Shown: positions 13,736-26,245, counted from the first letter of the stretch. The stretch is 64,000 bases of DNA from Galaxea fascicularis (GCA_948470475.1 OX419339.1:3593787-3657786); one strand, 5' to 3'. Made by a program: numbers and translations. The notes: a model not told the origin generated them from the letters alone.

Positions 13736-14785
13736 CAATGATTCCTTGCATGTCAGTGCTGCATGGAAGCCTAAATCAAAACGTATATAATCCTTTTAAC
13801 AATTGTGTACCCAGTTTGTACATCATTTAGGCTCGGTACATACGTAGAACTTTTCATGTGCCGAATCTAATGCAAATGATTAGAACAAAAGATTTTCCTA
13901 ATTAGCATTCGATTCGGAGATAAGAAGTTTGACGTTTGAACCGAGCCTTGGCTATCATGGATGGAAAATTTATAGTGTGATTTTACGTTTTTTTGAACAA
14001 AATGTGAACGTGCTTTATTTGACAGATAATTTTTTTATCAATGTTTCTTCAAGAATCTTGCTACTTACAGGCTCGTAAATTGTCGTCCACGTGCATTCAG
14101 TGGTTTTAAAGTATTTTGTGCAAAAGGCCCGGGCTCCAAACCCCTGGTGGAATTCAACTTGAGACTACCGTTCCTGGCAGTCCCTGTGCAGTCAAATTGT
14201 AGTGGAATATTACTGTAACGAGGATGCTTTTATCGCAGACCGGTAGTAAGAGTTTGTTTTGAGTTTAGCATTATTTTCCCTTTTTAAACCTTTTTATATC
14301 TTATTATGCCACATTCTCCTCCCATTCCGCTCGAAAATGTGGTATTGAGCAAGAATAATATATCATCAGTGTTTGCTGCCGCACGACGCAATGCTTGAGG
14401 TTATCGGTGCCAGGAACTCAAGTTCATTTTACGCTTTCGAATCACACCCAACTGTGGAAAGCCCAAAAGATTTTACTAAAATATGAGAAGGAGCTCGTTT
14501 CCACTAGTACTGCATTCGGTGAAAGCGTCGTTTTATTACGTTCGAATAAATACGAGCGTGAAATCAATGATGGTCTGACTGGGCTCGAAGCCTGCGGACT
14601 ACTCGGGGTGCCATCCAAGGGACTGAGTCTCTGGCTGTGTTTTTGGCAGCAGGGAGCAAGTTGACAACCATTTTGAAGTACACATGCAGTACTCAAATGC
14701 AGTCACTCGACGCCACATACCACATGCTTCACATCTTCATCGCTTGCTTTGTTCATGTGGGTTCTTGAGCCTGGGTGTTAACTAT

Positions 14786-14830
14786 GCCATGTTGATGAGG
14801 CCTAATAAGGTCGAAACAGCTGTCCATGGC
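14786..14830 (+). ncRNA. Hammerhead-ribozyme-like fold (type I, short stem III)
   Basis: Stem I GCCATG (14786-14791) pairs perfectly with CATGGC (14825-14830). Core TTGATGA (14792-14798) matches CUGANGA except that C3 is U. Stem II GGCC (14799-14802)/GGTC (14809-14812) closes a TAATAA loop. Then come GAAA (14813-14816) and a minimal stem III ACA-GC-TGT (14816-14823). C14824 sits at the cleavage position. This order is that of type I hammerheads known from Penelope-like elements and metazoan retrozymes, where a very short stem III is usual and activity may need dimers. C3U is expected to weaken or abolish cleavage, so this may be a decayed copy. Confidence 0.6.
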
Positions 14831-14849
14831 TGCTAATGCTCGGGCTCAA

Positions 14850-17800
14850 AACTCTATTTGGTAGACTTAAGGGGTCAATGCCCGCTACCACGTGGCCACA
14901 CTGCCCAATGAGTGGCTTTCGGCTTACCTGAACCATTAATTTGTGTGGTATTCTTTTCTACTTAATTTGCTTGCTATTTTTCAATTACGAAGAGGTGGTG
15001 AAAATTCTTAAAATACTTGCAAAACTACACTTTTGCGTGTAGCAGGGGTATACGGGTGGTATTCAGTGCGGTCTGATACCATCAACAATAAAGTCAAATA
15101 GCATAAGATCACCTGTGGTGTCCAATCAACGATGTTTATTCGGATTTACGTAACAAGACGCTGGATTTACATATCTTAGATTAGCTTCCTTAAAAGCTGC
15201 CGAGCAGAACATTGTATCTGAAGGGTCTTTCATTTCCTAAATCACTCCTGAAGAACGATTTACATGTGCGTACAAGTAGGAGCGTTTTCTTGTTGGTCCC
15301 GCCGACGAGCACCTCAACTGGCCTGGTAGCAGGTGAGAATTTTTCGAAATACTACCCTGATCGGATTAAGTCTCTATTAGTTATTGAGAAAACGAGACAC
15401 TGCTATGACAGATGAAAATAATAATCGATGAATAAAACAAACAAAAAAAACAAGAACTGGTCTGAATCCTGTCAGTAAATATGAAGTCGATCAGTCCTAC
15501 ACTGTACGTTAATTAAACCGTCAATTATCACTGAAGGAACAAAAGCTGACTCCTGGTTAACGGTAGAAGGTTTTCAGTTTTAGTTTTGTGGCTGAGAAAA
15601 ATGTATGTTGTCCGACATGCTTTAAGTCTTCCAGCTTCTAACTGTAGCTGGCCATTATATTGCTAACAGGGCCTCACTTTCTATATCTATTGGTACTTGG
15701 TTTCTTTCAAGTGTCTTGCAGATGCTTTATACCTATTGAGGAGTGTTGCGTTGCGAAATTTCGCAGTCTCGCCGCCACGGTCTCCACACCAGTTTGAAGT
15801 TTAGAAACAAATGTGATGTAACCTATTGCAAGATCATTGTATTCTGCAAGTTTTTGCCAGATTCATGTGTATGGTGCCTTTTTAATTTTTAAGAGGAATA
15901 CCCACAATTTTAAATAATTTGAAACAACTCGCACTGTGACGAAACACGAAGATTAGCCGGCGGCGGTGCAAGCTTTTCAAATTGGTCAATTTTTCTTCAG
16001 TGGTCGAGTGTTTTGTCTACGGCTTCAGAAGGCTTACAAAATATGGCAAAATATCATTGCAGGGAAAGTGCTAAAAACGTCTGTAGACAACAACAAAATA
16101 GTTAGACTAGCTTCTTGAAGCCTAGGATAGTTTAGTTAATTGCAGTGAAAGGAATTCAAACGAGATGATATATTTTAATTCATTTATAAGCTTGGACGAC
16201 AGATTAAAGATTTTTTTTTTCTGGTCAAAAATGGGTTAAATATTCATGTCCACATTTCATAGGCGGGCAGAACGCATTCTGTGAATCAGTTCGCAGTGCG
16301 TTATACAAAATTGAATTCATACTCAAAGTGATATTAGCGGTATTTCCGCTGCACCTTTCCAGGTAACCAATTCCTTCATTGCACTGAGAGTTCGTCAAAA
16401 CGGTTTCCTCTTATGCCGTTTCCTCCAAAAAAGGTATTTAGGTTTAACTTCTTGCTAATTATAAAGACACGACCACGACAGCATGGTTATATAGGCCCTC
16501 GACAGCGTACCGCTCCCTGGAACATAAACCCAGGACCTAGGCTCGATTTTGAACTGAACAATTAAGCCGACTAGTCATTTGTCTGGAAAATTCTGGAGGC
16601 TATTGTGACCCAACAGAACCTTAGAAAGCACTAGGAAGGCTGTTATATATATTTTTAAAACAATAGAGGGCTTCTGACGAGGGTTTGTCGGCTGCGATAA
16701 CCTACGTAGCAAGCTTCAGTTTCCACTGAATTCCGTTCGGGTTTGCTTCCTCCGTTCTTTAACAACGTGGAAAACAAATAATCAATAATAATAATAATAA
16801 TAATAATACAAGAATTTATATAGCGCCATTTCCATGAGCTCAATGACTAAAATCCAACCAAAAGACGAATGAAAGTAAATCATCAAAAACAACTTTATGT
16901 AAGTAAATCGTTTGTTAATGACTTAGAAAAATCCACGATGACTACTTGTGCAGCATCCTCGGAGCAACACTGTCATGTCACGCAATCAATTAAAACCTAC
17001 CAGATTTGAGGAAAATTTCGTGGCAAAATACTTTAGTCCTTAGTTAAATATCAGTTACAATACCAGGCCTTTTTAAAGAGCTCAAAATTAAACTCAGGGG
17101 AGGCCCTCTCGGGGAAATGATAAAATTAAGGCATAGGAAAATAACAGCTGTCAATACAGCTGTTGGTTCTTTGCTTAATTGTATATATGCTAAGTCCCTG
17201 TCGGGGGGGGGAGGGGGGAGGTGGTACTCCCTTATACGGGCTATATAGATATGTGCGGCGCCATTAGCCGTTTTTGTCTGCAATAGGGTATCAATTTTGA
17301 CCATTTTGGACTGAAATAGGTTATGGTTTGTGCACTCTAGTCTTGAAATGGCGGCGCATTATGCAACCTGCTTTATAGTGTGGAATTTTAAGCTCGAAAC
17401 TTTGTACATTTTTGTATCCTACTTAATAAATGAAAGCGTATAAACATTGCCTTTCACATTGGTCTGACCTAGGGAACTGATTATAAGCCAGGTCTAATAT
17501 AGGGTATCAAATTTTTCATCAGGTCTGAAATAGGGTATCAAATTTTTCATCAGGTCTGAAATAGGGTAGGGAAAATCACAGATTGTAGTCTGAAATAAAG
17601 TAAGGGTTTCAGGAAGCCTACCGTACACCCTACCTAATTTTCCTGGAAGTACCCGCCCCCGGGTGCTAAGTGCCAAGTAGTACCTTGGCATATCGGTTAG
17701 CAAAAATAACTTTACCTTTTCTTAAGCCACCTTGGTTGAGGGCAAAAACGGCTTAAATTACAGGAGATGTATTTTGGTCAACTTTGGGGAGCACCGATGA

Positions 17801-19937
17801 CAATACATGGCCACTCAAAATTAATTACAAACTGTTTTTAATTATATATTCTTATGAGAGCTATTATTTAAAACAAGTTGTTGAAAACTAACATTATTTA
17901 ATGTAACATCACTTTATGTGACATCACTACATGTTTCAACTTTATTTCAGAATTACCTCAGGCCAATTTTCATTCAATTTTCAATGAACTTGAGTTTAAT
18001 TTGCATATTGAGTTCCTTGGCAACACGTTAGACGGATTTGATCAGTTGGCCTATTTTTAGTTATAATGACAACTTCCCTAGTTTTACTTACAGTGAAAAT
18101 TAAACTTCCCTAGTTTTGCATTCTCCTCACTATCGCTCATATTCGGTTGATGTTTTTCATCTAGAGGCAGATGTAATTCGGTTCTCTCTTTCACGCCTCT
18201 CAAAAGTAGTCAGTGTATGGCCAGCAACTTAAACAGCAGCTCTAACAAGCTTTTTAACCCCTCGCAGGTGCGTTTCTGTTGGTGCGATTTACTTGATATA
18301 TGTTACCGTGACGATATTGTTTTTCTGTTGTTTCGTTTACTTGGTTTCAGATGAAATGATAATGTTCTCACTCGGATGAGCAGCTTCTAGCTACTGACGT
18401 GATGGGTCTGAACAAAATGAAAGGCAACTAATTCATCAGTGCACGCAAATGATCGAACACACAAATCTTATGTCCGGTATTTGTTCAACCGACGTGCTGT
18501 AATAAGTGTCTCATAATTTTAGGGTAACTGAGCTCTACCACTGCCTTGCCTTCTTGTTGGCCTTTAAATCTTCAAGTTATATCAAACTCAAATTAACGTC
18601 CCACGAAACGGTTTCATTTCGGTTATTTATTTGTTTGTTTCCTTCCCATGCAAAGCAAGGAAAGGGGAAAGGGAAGAGGGGGCAGAGGTCTGGCACATTG
18701 TGCCACTCCTCCCTGCCTTCAATTCTACGTGTTACCAAGTTCCCCCCCCCCCCCCTTTCCCCCCGGGTTTTGCAATTTTTTATTTCTTACTTGGCGGTCT
18801 CCTCACGGACCACAAATACGCCATTTTGTGTTCAAATTTCACTTGAGTGACGCCCATTCGTTGTTATAGCAACCTATTAGCCAATGAAATACAGGATATA
18901 TAAGCTTACACTTTGGCCTCGCGGGACTAAGCTCTTAGCCTTGACTGTATTTTCTTTTCTTTTTTTTTTTTGCGACTTGCGTGTTTGCGAGGAAACTTGC
19001 GAGTCCGTTTGGCCAGGACGGAACACCTGCTTAACAGTCAAAAAAAGTTAAAGCAGAACCGAGTTTTCTATATCGTATTGATATTCGTTTTAAATGCTTA
19101 TGAGTCCAATGAATACAATACACTTTTTGGCTCTTTGCACTTTTTAAAATCAACTGCAATTTTTTTACAACCAGAGGACTGACCAAAATATTTAACTCCA
19201 TGGACCGGTTTTACGGTGTTCCCCACGCGGTCAAGCAACAACCGAGAAGTGGCGTACTTCACAAGAACAACGAGAAAGTTGTTTTCGATTTGTCCCGCCC
19301 CCTACCTCCGGCGAAAATGAAAGCTTGCAATAGTTTTAATTTCCTCTGAGTTTCATAATACGTTTTGTACCTCTTTCCTGATGTGTTCTCTACTCAGTTT
19401 GTAAGATTTTCAAGTGCCTTAAGTTGAGACTAACAGTTTAACCAGTAATTCTATGAGCGAACTGTCAACACAGCTGCAGCCATGCATACTCAGTAAATTG
19501 CTTTAACTATTGCTACCGGCTCCGAAACGACGAGATGTACAATTCGAGTTTTCATTTTTACCTTTCAACAGTACGTGGCGCTTAATGTAAGGCAATTGAC
19601 GCGGAACAGTGATACACTTGCTAGTCCGATGCATGGATTGGTATTTCACTAGGACCTCACAGCGGCAAATGGCCGGCAAATAATCTTGTAAAGGGGGATG
19701 ACGACTCCAACAAACTTTGTTTGAGCCATACTATGTGCAACTTTATGTCCTCCCGGAAATTTGAAAGATCCTTAATTTTTTTTTTAACTGATCGAAATAC
19801 AGATTTCACTCAATTTCCCGTTTTCATTCATGATTTGTTGTTTATTTCTGAACATTTCTTATACCACTTCAATTTGCCGGAAACACCGCCGTGATAACCC
19901 AAAGCCCAAATTGTTACCTCTGACGCGTCCACCCTTA
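14850..19937. other. Gene-free stretch
   Basis: No recognised exon. Contains an ATA microsatellite (16784-16808), a G-run (17203-17219), a 31-bp tandem duplication (17499-17560) and a C-run (18741-18752). Short overlapping open frames around 18.5-18.85 kb are low-complexity and show no domain. Confidence 0.5.
17499..17560. repeat. 31-bp tandem duplication
   Basis: The unit ATAGGGTATCAAATTTTTCA plus TCAGGTCTGAA occurs twice head to tail, with partial flanking echoes of GTCTGAAATAGGGTA on both sides. Confidence 0.85.
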
Positions 19938-20182
19938 GGCTATGTCTACACTATAGCGGATAGCTCTTGGGCCGGCACGAAAACCATATCGGATAGGGCT
20001 TTTGTTCACACATAAAACGCTTCTTTCGGGGCGATTTCTGTAACGGAGCGAAGCTGCGCCGCGTCGATCTTTAAAGTGAATTGTCTCGACTTGTTCCAGT
20101 TCCGGGCCGTTTCTGTTCATACCAGGCCGTTGTATTTTTCATGCCGACATAATAAGCTATCCGGTATAGTGTAGACATAGCC
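19938..20182. mobile_element. 245-bp MITE with about 28-bp terminal inverted repeats
   Basis: The left end GGCTATGTCTACACTATAGC is the near-perfect reverse complement of the right end (GGTATAGTGTAGACATAGCC). There is no protein-coding content. Ends starting GGCTATGTCTACAC resemble PIF/Harbinger-type miniature elements. Flanks are TTA on the left and AAG on the right, so a 3-bp target duplication is not intact. Confidence 0.8.
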
Positions 20183-21590
20183 AAGTAGAATTTTCACGAA
20201 CGGGACTGGTCATGTGATTTTGTAGCTTTAAAGTGATTAGTACGCACTTAATTAAAACTATGCATTTTAAGTAAATAACTCAATTGAGCGTCACTAATGA
20301 TTCCTAACATTCCCAAAATTCACGAACCTTCTTGGATTATCGACAAGTGTTGTTTCGTTAGCTGAGTTGATACTACCGGTGTGAATACGTGTAGTGTAAC
20401 ACAATATGATGGATGTTCATTGGATACAATGAAATAAGCGTTCGTGTCAGTAGCTCAAACACAGCCTATTGATTTTTTCTTTGATCTTTGAACATAATGG
20501 TTTGCCAATCAGTTGATATTTATAGAATAGAATAAAAACAGTCCATTGTTTTTTGGAAAAATCAAATTAACCATAAGCCGCTTACGTAAGCAATAACGTA
20601 TGTTTAATTTAAAAGTTGATAAAAGGTTAGTTGCAGCTGTTAATTATAGTTCGCTTATGTCGTAGAAACATTCCGATATGTAACGTTATCTTTGAAGTTC
20701 AAATTTCCAAACCCAGAAGAATCTAAGAAGGAATTGTTTATTGAAGTTGTATTTAACGAGCACGTTTCCCGCATTCATTTCAAGGAAAGCTCAGAGGGCG
20801 TTATTTGCTTGAGAAGAGAGCCTTCTTCGCAAAGGACCCGACAAAACCTGACAAAATCCATTTAGCATCTCATCGGTAAGTTCCGAAGACATTTTATAGC
20901 TGCATTTCTTTTGTTTGCATTTAACAACATTAATTCTCAGGCTATGCAGTCGTTGTGATTGCGTGGCGCACTTAGAGGGCGTATTGACTATGTATGTATA
21001 GGACGAACTGCTGAAGTGAATTGTCATTCTGTGTCATTTATGAGCATCTCATCAGACCGTTTTGATGGCATGTAAGCTTTAATGAACGGCGTAATTCTTA
21101 ACTTTGACCGACTTAATTAGGGATGCGTCCAAAGGTCTGTTGGGGAAGTCCCTTATGAACTCCTGAAGACTGAGAGATGGAATATTGTTATTTTTAAATT
21201 ACGAAAGTCTAGTTATACAAAACAAATAGTTTCATACAAGTAAAGTGGCCACTCGGAAAACCGAACAAACAAGAAATTCCCACACGTGAATCTTTCAACA
21301 CTCTCTAAAATTCATAAGTGCTAAATTTTGTTTTTATTCTCGTACGAATTAACACTTTGAGGTCATTGAAAAATTTCTTGCGTGGCACTGAGTGAACGAG
21401 ATGCTATTCGTACTATCTTTTTTAAAGTGCTTCAGTTATGGTTAAGACATTTCAAATCGGTCAGTCCGGAAATAAAAACGTGCTGTTTGTTTATGGTAAA
21501 TGAATTCGCGTGTAATCGTAATATTGCTAAGTATGGAAGTCACATTAGCCACAGTCAAATAAACAACATACTTTAAGCCGTCTGAGCCTA
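20183..21590. other. Gene-free stretch
   Basis: I see no exon with a recognisable motif and no clear repeat boundary here. Confidence 0.45.
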
Positions 21591-22065
21591 AAACTTCACA
21601 CCACCATCCAGCCTGTGTTTGTGAGCCGAAAAAAATGTGAATGAAACAAAGCCACCAATTGTAAATCAGCAGTGTGTTGTTAATAGTTTTCAATGTGACC
21701 TGTGTGATGCGGGTTATGTAGGGTACACACGCGGACATTTACATAATTGTGTAAAAGGAACTGATAAACAACAATCCTCCGTCATTGCCAAACACTACAA
21801 GAACGTGCACGGGACAATGTCTCAGGGCCTGCTAAAGCGTTTCGAAGTGCTTAAGAAGTGCAGAAACAAATTTGACTGCTTAGTGTACGAAATGCTTTTT
21901 ATAAGAGCTTTAAAGTCAAATCTCAACGTGCAACCAGACTCCATTCGTGCTAAAGTATTTTTAAAATCTTCGCTTCCCTTTTATGTTAATTGTTCGGGCC
22001 AAAATCGCTTTAAATCCTGTAATTTGCATGATCTTATTTATATTTACTTGATAATGGAGTCATGA
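21591..22065 (+). pseudogene. Penelope-like element fragment, GIY-YIG endonuclease end
   Basis: Frame 1 reads LHTTIQPVFVSRK, then an early stop. After a frameshift it continues as KPPIVNQQCVVNSFQCDLCD and AGYVGYTRGHLHNCV. This matches the cysteine-containing linker and GIY-YIG nuclease (here GYVGYT) at the C-terminus of Penelope-like retroelements. Downstream, KFDCLVYEMLFIRALKSNLN and DSIRAK are the usual end of that domain. The reverse transcriptase is absent and the frame is broken, so this is a dead 5'-truncated copy. In intact elements the nuclease cuts target DNA for insertion. Confidence 0.8.
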
Positions 22066-22169
22066 CTACTCCGAAACGTTAGATTTTATCGTTCGTTTTT
22101 ACCGTTTTATACCTTATCAGTTGAGTGTATTTAAAGCTACAATGCATAACGAACAACAGCGATCTGGGC

Positions 22170-22458
22170 AACAGCGCACCTACCCCTCCCCTAATCCAAC
22201 ATTAACACTAACTTACTAATTTATTGTAACTTGTTGGGTTAGGGGAGGGGTGGGTATGTAGTTGTCTAGATACTGACACTGATCCAGCGCACCTACCCCT
22301 CCCCTAATCCAACATTAACACTAACTTATTAATTTATTGTAACTTGTTGGGTTAGGGGAGGGGTAGGTGTGTAGTTGCCTAGATACTGACAGTGATCCAG
22401 CGCACCTACCCCTCCCCTAACTCAACATTAACATTAACTTATTATAACTTGTTGGGTC
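22170..22458. repeat. 113-bp hairpin minisatellite, about 2.5 copies
   Basis: Units start at 22174, 22287 and 22400, an exact 113-bp period. Each unit is itself an inverted repeat: GCGCACCTACCCCTCCCCTA near the start is mirrored by TTAGGGGAGGGGTGGGTATG or its variant about 60 bp on, around an AT-rich centre containing AACATTAACACTAACTTA. The third unit stops within the right arm. It starts about 100 bp after the Penelope-like fragment. Confidence 0.9.
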
Positions 22459-23626
22459 GACTAATCCAAAGGGAGGGTCTCTTCTATCTCTCTGATCTTA
22501 TGGCTAGTTGCAGTGCGTACCCAGCTGGAACAGCGCTACCGAGACTACGAAATATCCTCATGGGGAAGTAATTCAACCTAAATTGGAAGAATTTTTTGTC
22601 TTAAAGACCTCTCAGTTAAGGCGAAGCTGTAGAAGGAAAGAAAATAATATATGCGAACTGCAGGAGTCGTGCTGGCCCGCCAACACCGTTTTAACTGTAA
22701 AACCACTGAAAATTTATTCGAAACTCCGTTAAAAGTATCCCGCCAAAAAGAATCCTAACTCGAAAATCCAACCCGAAAATCCAACTCCAAATCCTAACTC
22801 GGTAAAATAGGGAACCCCTCCACCAGGCGGTTATGTACATAGGCTAGTGGGCACACTATCGCGTTTTAAACAATCTTTGACTCGTAGTAATGAATACGTT
22901 TTCAATTTCCAGCGGTAAGTAATACTCTGACCCTTTGTCAGTGAAAGTAACGGTTAATTGACGTAAATCATTATCATTATTTCACACTGCACTACAAGCA
23001 GTCTCTTCTGCAGCACGCATTGGAGAGTAAGGTACTGCGAGAGGACCGGCGAGGCCATCTGCTCGTTCTTTTCTCTGATTTACGATCATTTTACTGTCTG
23101 TTTCCGCAAAAATACGACTCGGCTCGCAGTCCAACTTAATTCAGTTTTGAAAAATTTAAGATTCTATTTTTTACAATTATGTTATGGCTAAAGAGGAAAG
23201 GAAAATATGATATCAGAAAACAGGGAGGCAAAAATGGGCAGATGATGTTATGTTCGCGGGTCTTGAAATCAACTGATAAGTCACATACTTCGTGATTTTG
23301 AACAAGGGGTGATTTTCATTCATTTACCATGAACTTCAGTATAGTGCTGCTTTACAACTTGTCGCTAGGATACTACAGCTGTTGAGCTAACTTATTAATA
23401 ATCAGTACGATCAAGTTTGCAACTAAAAAAAAAATAGTATATCATAACAATGAGAGAGCTAGTATTCGCGAATTTTCTTCCACAAAATTTTTGAACAGTA
23501 TAACTTGCCAAAAAAGGTTTGCCTTGAGGCATTTCCTTAATGACAGACCGCATCGGTCGAGTGGGGTATAAAATATTTCAAACTGATAGCAGGTAAATGA
23601 TTCACCATGTGTGCTTTCCTTTATCA
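22459..23626. other. Upstream region of the plus-strand GPCR gene
   Basis: No coding domain. A perfect donor GTAAGT (22915-22920) preceded by CCAGCG could end a 5' untranslated exon that splices to the acceptor at 23627. A TATA-like word is at 23567-23575. Neither is proven. Confidence 0.4.
23567..23575 (+). promoter_or_regulatory. TATA-box-like sequence upstream of GPCR gene 1
   Basis: TATAAAATA lies 75 bp before the chosen start codon. It would support transcription starting near 23597 if the gene has no 5' UTR intron. The alternative is that a 5' exon splices to the acceptor ending at 23627, and then this word is incidental. Confidence 0.3.
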
Positions 23627-23641
23627 GCTCCGATATCCCCG

Positions 23642-24748
23642 ATGTCGAATACTACAGAAAGTTCTTCGCCATTTTCACGACAAAGAGCAGACAGCTTTCA
23701 CGCAGAGATGCCTCGGGCGCCGTTAGTGGTTGCACTGGCATTCCTTTCATTTGCCACTGTCCTTGGAAACAGCTTAATATGTTTTGCAATCAAGAGTCAC
23801 CCGTCCTTGCGTCACGTAACCTACCTGTCAATCTTCAGTCTTGCCGTTGCTGACCTTTTGGCAGGACTGATTGCTATGCCGAGTTACATTTTGAAGAAGT
23901 TTGCGTGGAACGAACCTCTTCAGACAATTGTTTGCGATGTCTTTCGCTCTTCTTACTTTCTCACTGGTTACGCTTCTATTCTGAGCTTGAGCGTAATCAG
24001 CGTGGAGCGCCTGATCGCAATCCGAAATCCGCTGAATCATTTGACTATTGCGACGCGTCGTCGAGTTATACTCTCACTGACATTTGCTTGGATCGACGCG
24101 TTGATTGTGTCGTCACTTCCTTTCGTCCCGTGGGACTCAGATGATCCTGATAAGGAGTGTAATTACAGCCCCACACGTTGGTGGAGTATTATGGTTATCA
24201 TTTCTAACGTCATGGTTCCATTCCTGGTCATCGTTGTTTGCTATACGTACATGTATCTCATAGCACAATCCCATATCAAGAAGATATCAAGTGATAAGAA
24301 AAATGTCAAGCATAACAAGGCACATATTAATGCGTGCAAGGAACGTAATGAACGTCGGGGAAATATCACCATAATGATCGTCATTGGAGTGTTTGTGGTG
24401 TGTTGGTTTCCGTCATGCTTTTATTACTTTCTCCAAAGTACCTGTCCTGAATGTTTTTCGGAATCCTTTCTACCGAAGCAAAGTCTTGTCAATGCTCTTG
24501 TCAAGCTACTGACGTTTACCTCTTCGTTTGTCAATCCTATAATCTACTGCTGGAGGAGCCGTGAATTTAGAAGCGTATTTCTGAAGATCTGCATTCGAAA
24601 GAAAAGAAGTTTCTATGATTCAGTGACCAGTTACATAAACAATCACATAGTGAGGCGAAACTTTGACCAGAGTAGTATGAGCACTTCAACGCCTGACATT
24701 TCAAGAAAGATTCTCCGCCTCGACGGCACGAAAGAAAGCTTTGTTTGA
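23642..24748 (+). CDS. Rhodopsin-like (class A) G protein-coupled receptor 1
   Basis: 368 residues, intronless coding region, seven hydrophobic segments. Class A landmarks in order: GNSLI in TM1, SLAVADLLAG in TM2, the TM3 cysteine in VCDVFR, SVERLIAI replacing DRY, AWIDAL in TM4, ECNYSP with the second disulfide cysteine, MVPFLVIVVCYTY in TM5, CWFPSC in TM6 and NPIIYCW in TM7. The residue at position 3.32 is Tyr, not the Asp that binds amines, so a classic amine receptor is unlikely. The N-terminus has an NTT glycosylation site; the tail is Ser/Thr-rich. I chose the ATG at 23642 because a polypyrimidine-CAG acceptor ends at 23627 and the sister receptor starts at the equivalent place. An in-frame ATG at 23597 would add 15 residues. 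Ligand unknown. Confidence 0.92.
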   Translation: MSNTTESSSPFSRQRADSFHAEMPRAPLVVALAFLSFATVLGNSLICFAIKSHPSLRHVTYLSIFSLAVADLLAGLIAMPSYILKKFAWNEPLQTIVCDVFRSSYFLTGYASILSLSVISVERLIAIRNPLNHLTIATRRRVILSLTFAWIDALIVSSLPFVPWDSDDPDKECNYSPTRWWSIMVIISNVMVPFLVIVVCYTYMYLIAQSHIKKISSDKKNVKHNKAHINACKERNERRGNITIMIVIGVFVVCWFPSCFYYFLQSTCPECFSESFLPKQSLVNALVKLLTFTSSFVNPIIYCWRSREFRSVFLKICIRKKRSFYDSVTSYINNHIVRRNFDQSSMSTSTPDISRKILRLDGTKESFV

Positions 24749-26245
24749 CGGATTTAGTTGTTTAGATTGATCAGGTGGTCATTCCTTCCAACAATGTCAC
24801 TAGAGTCAAACCAAAAGGAGCCTATCAGCTGATCAATGATGGGCTCCTGATACAAAGGGTAAAAAAGTAATCATGATCGATAACTGAATGTTTTGGCTGT
24901 CATGAATTTCTAAGAAATCCAAGAGCCTGCTAACGGGAATCATGGCGTACGTGCTGACCTTAGTTGCATTGTCATAGTGTTAATAAGCTTACTCTGCGAG
25001 CAGAATCTACTTCGATCTTTCTAGAAGAGTTCGGAAACTCTGCTAACAGCCTCGACATTCTTTGATTTGCTGCTTACTCAGTCCAGGAAATGGATACGTA
25101 ATTTCAGCTTCGAGCTGGTCAAACTGGTTTTTCACCGTCGCTCATGATCGTAAGAATCCGGCGCTGCCTTTTCCGCGTCCACGGTATGTTAACTTTGTTT
25201 ATGATCCAGGTTTTCTGCATGTGTTCCTTCCTATGAAATGAACTTTACTTCATATAATTTCAAGCCAAAGGGAAAAGGGGCTACGGTGGATGGCATCTCG
25301 ATTGACAAACACGGTGGCTGCTTAGGTTGAAAGCGAGGCTGAGCTAGGCTTGGTTACATTTGTATTTCGAGGCCGTTAGCAGAGTCTCCTTCTTCTTCCT
25401 GATTTTTCTGGGAAGGACGAAGGAGACTGCTCCAGCAGGGTATGTTAGCCTTGGAGTTCTGAAAGAACTGAGAACAAAATCTCTTTCCCCAGGGTTGCAT
25501 GGGACGAAAACAAAGAAACCCCTATGCATGTGGATAGGGTATTGTTCTCAGCTATAGAGAAAAACCAGTGGAAAAATAGGTTTACTATAGGCAAGATGAT
25601 ATTAACTCGGGTTGAGAATAACAGAATTTAGAATACAGTCGAACCAACCACCAAAAATGTCAAGCCCAGATGATCGCTTACGGGAGATGGTAGGGCATCA
25701 GACCTTGTCTACGGAGTATACAACAACAACAACAACAGCTTTTATTGACCCTTTATACTTAAGAAAAATTAAGTTAACATGAAATAAGAATTAAAGTTAA
25801 AAGGGGTGTTGGCTTCCTAAAATAACTAGAAACTTAACAAACCCAGGAAGCCAAATTACATATATATTAGGGTCGGAATTCAGACATATATATACACACA
25901 CACACACACAACACAATAATAATGCACAATAATAATAATAATAATAATTTTTTTAAATAATAGTAATACAAAAAATTATTCATAGAAAACAAATACAGAA
26001 AGGTGATAAAATATGGTATCCAATAAACACTTCATAACTCTGCAGTTCATGCTAAAAAGTATTCATGCAATGTAATGATAAAAAATTCTTTTCGAATTAA
26101 AAAAAAGAATAGTAACTTGAATTAGAAAAAAAAAGCAATCTAGTGTTTTAGGAATTAAAACATAGCCAAAAAGAAAAATAAAATCACGTATTTCTTAAAT
26201 TCCTAATTTGGGCAGGCTCTCATGTTTTCAATATGTAAATCTGAG
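24749..26245. other. Intergenic, simple repeats
   Basis: No coding domain. Contains an (AAC)n run at about 25721-25738, an (AC)n run at 25893-25911 and an (AAT)n run at 25926-25948. The AAC run followed by AT-rich sequence could be the 3' tail of the minus-strand retrotransposon remnant that begins at 26246. Confidence 0.5.

Noticed and set aside
18506..18869. Three overlapping plus-strand open frames
   Set aside because: They run through purine-rich and poly-C low-complexity DNA, which leaves all frames open.
23567..23627. A 5' exon ending just after the TATA-like box (AG|GTAAAT at 23593) spliced to the acceptor at 23627
   Set aside because: The implied intron would be about 35 bp, too short for normal splicing.
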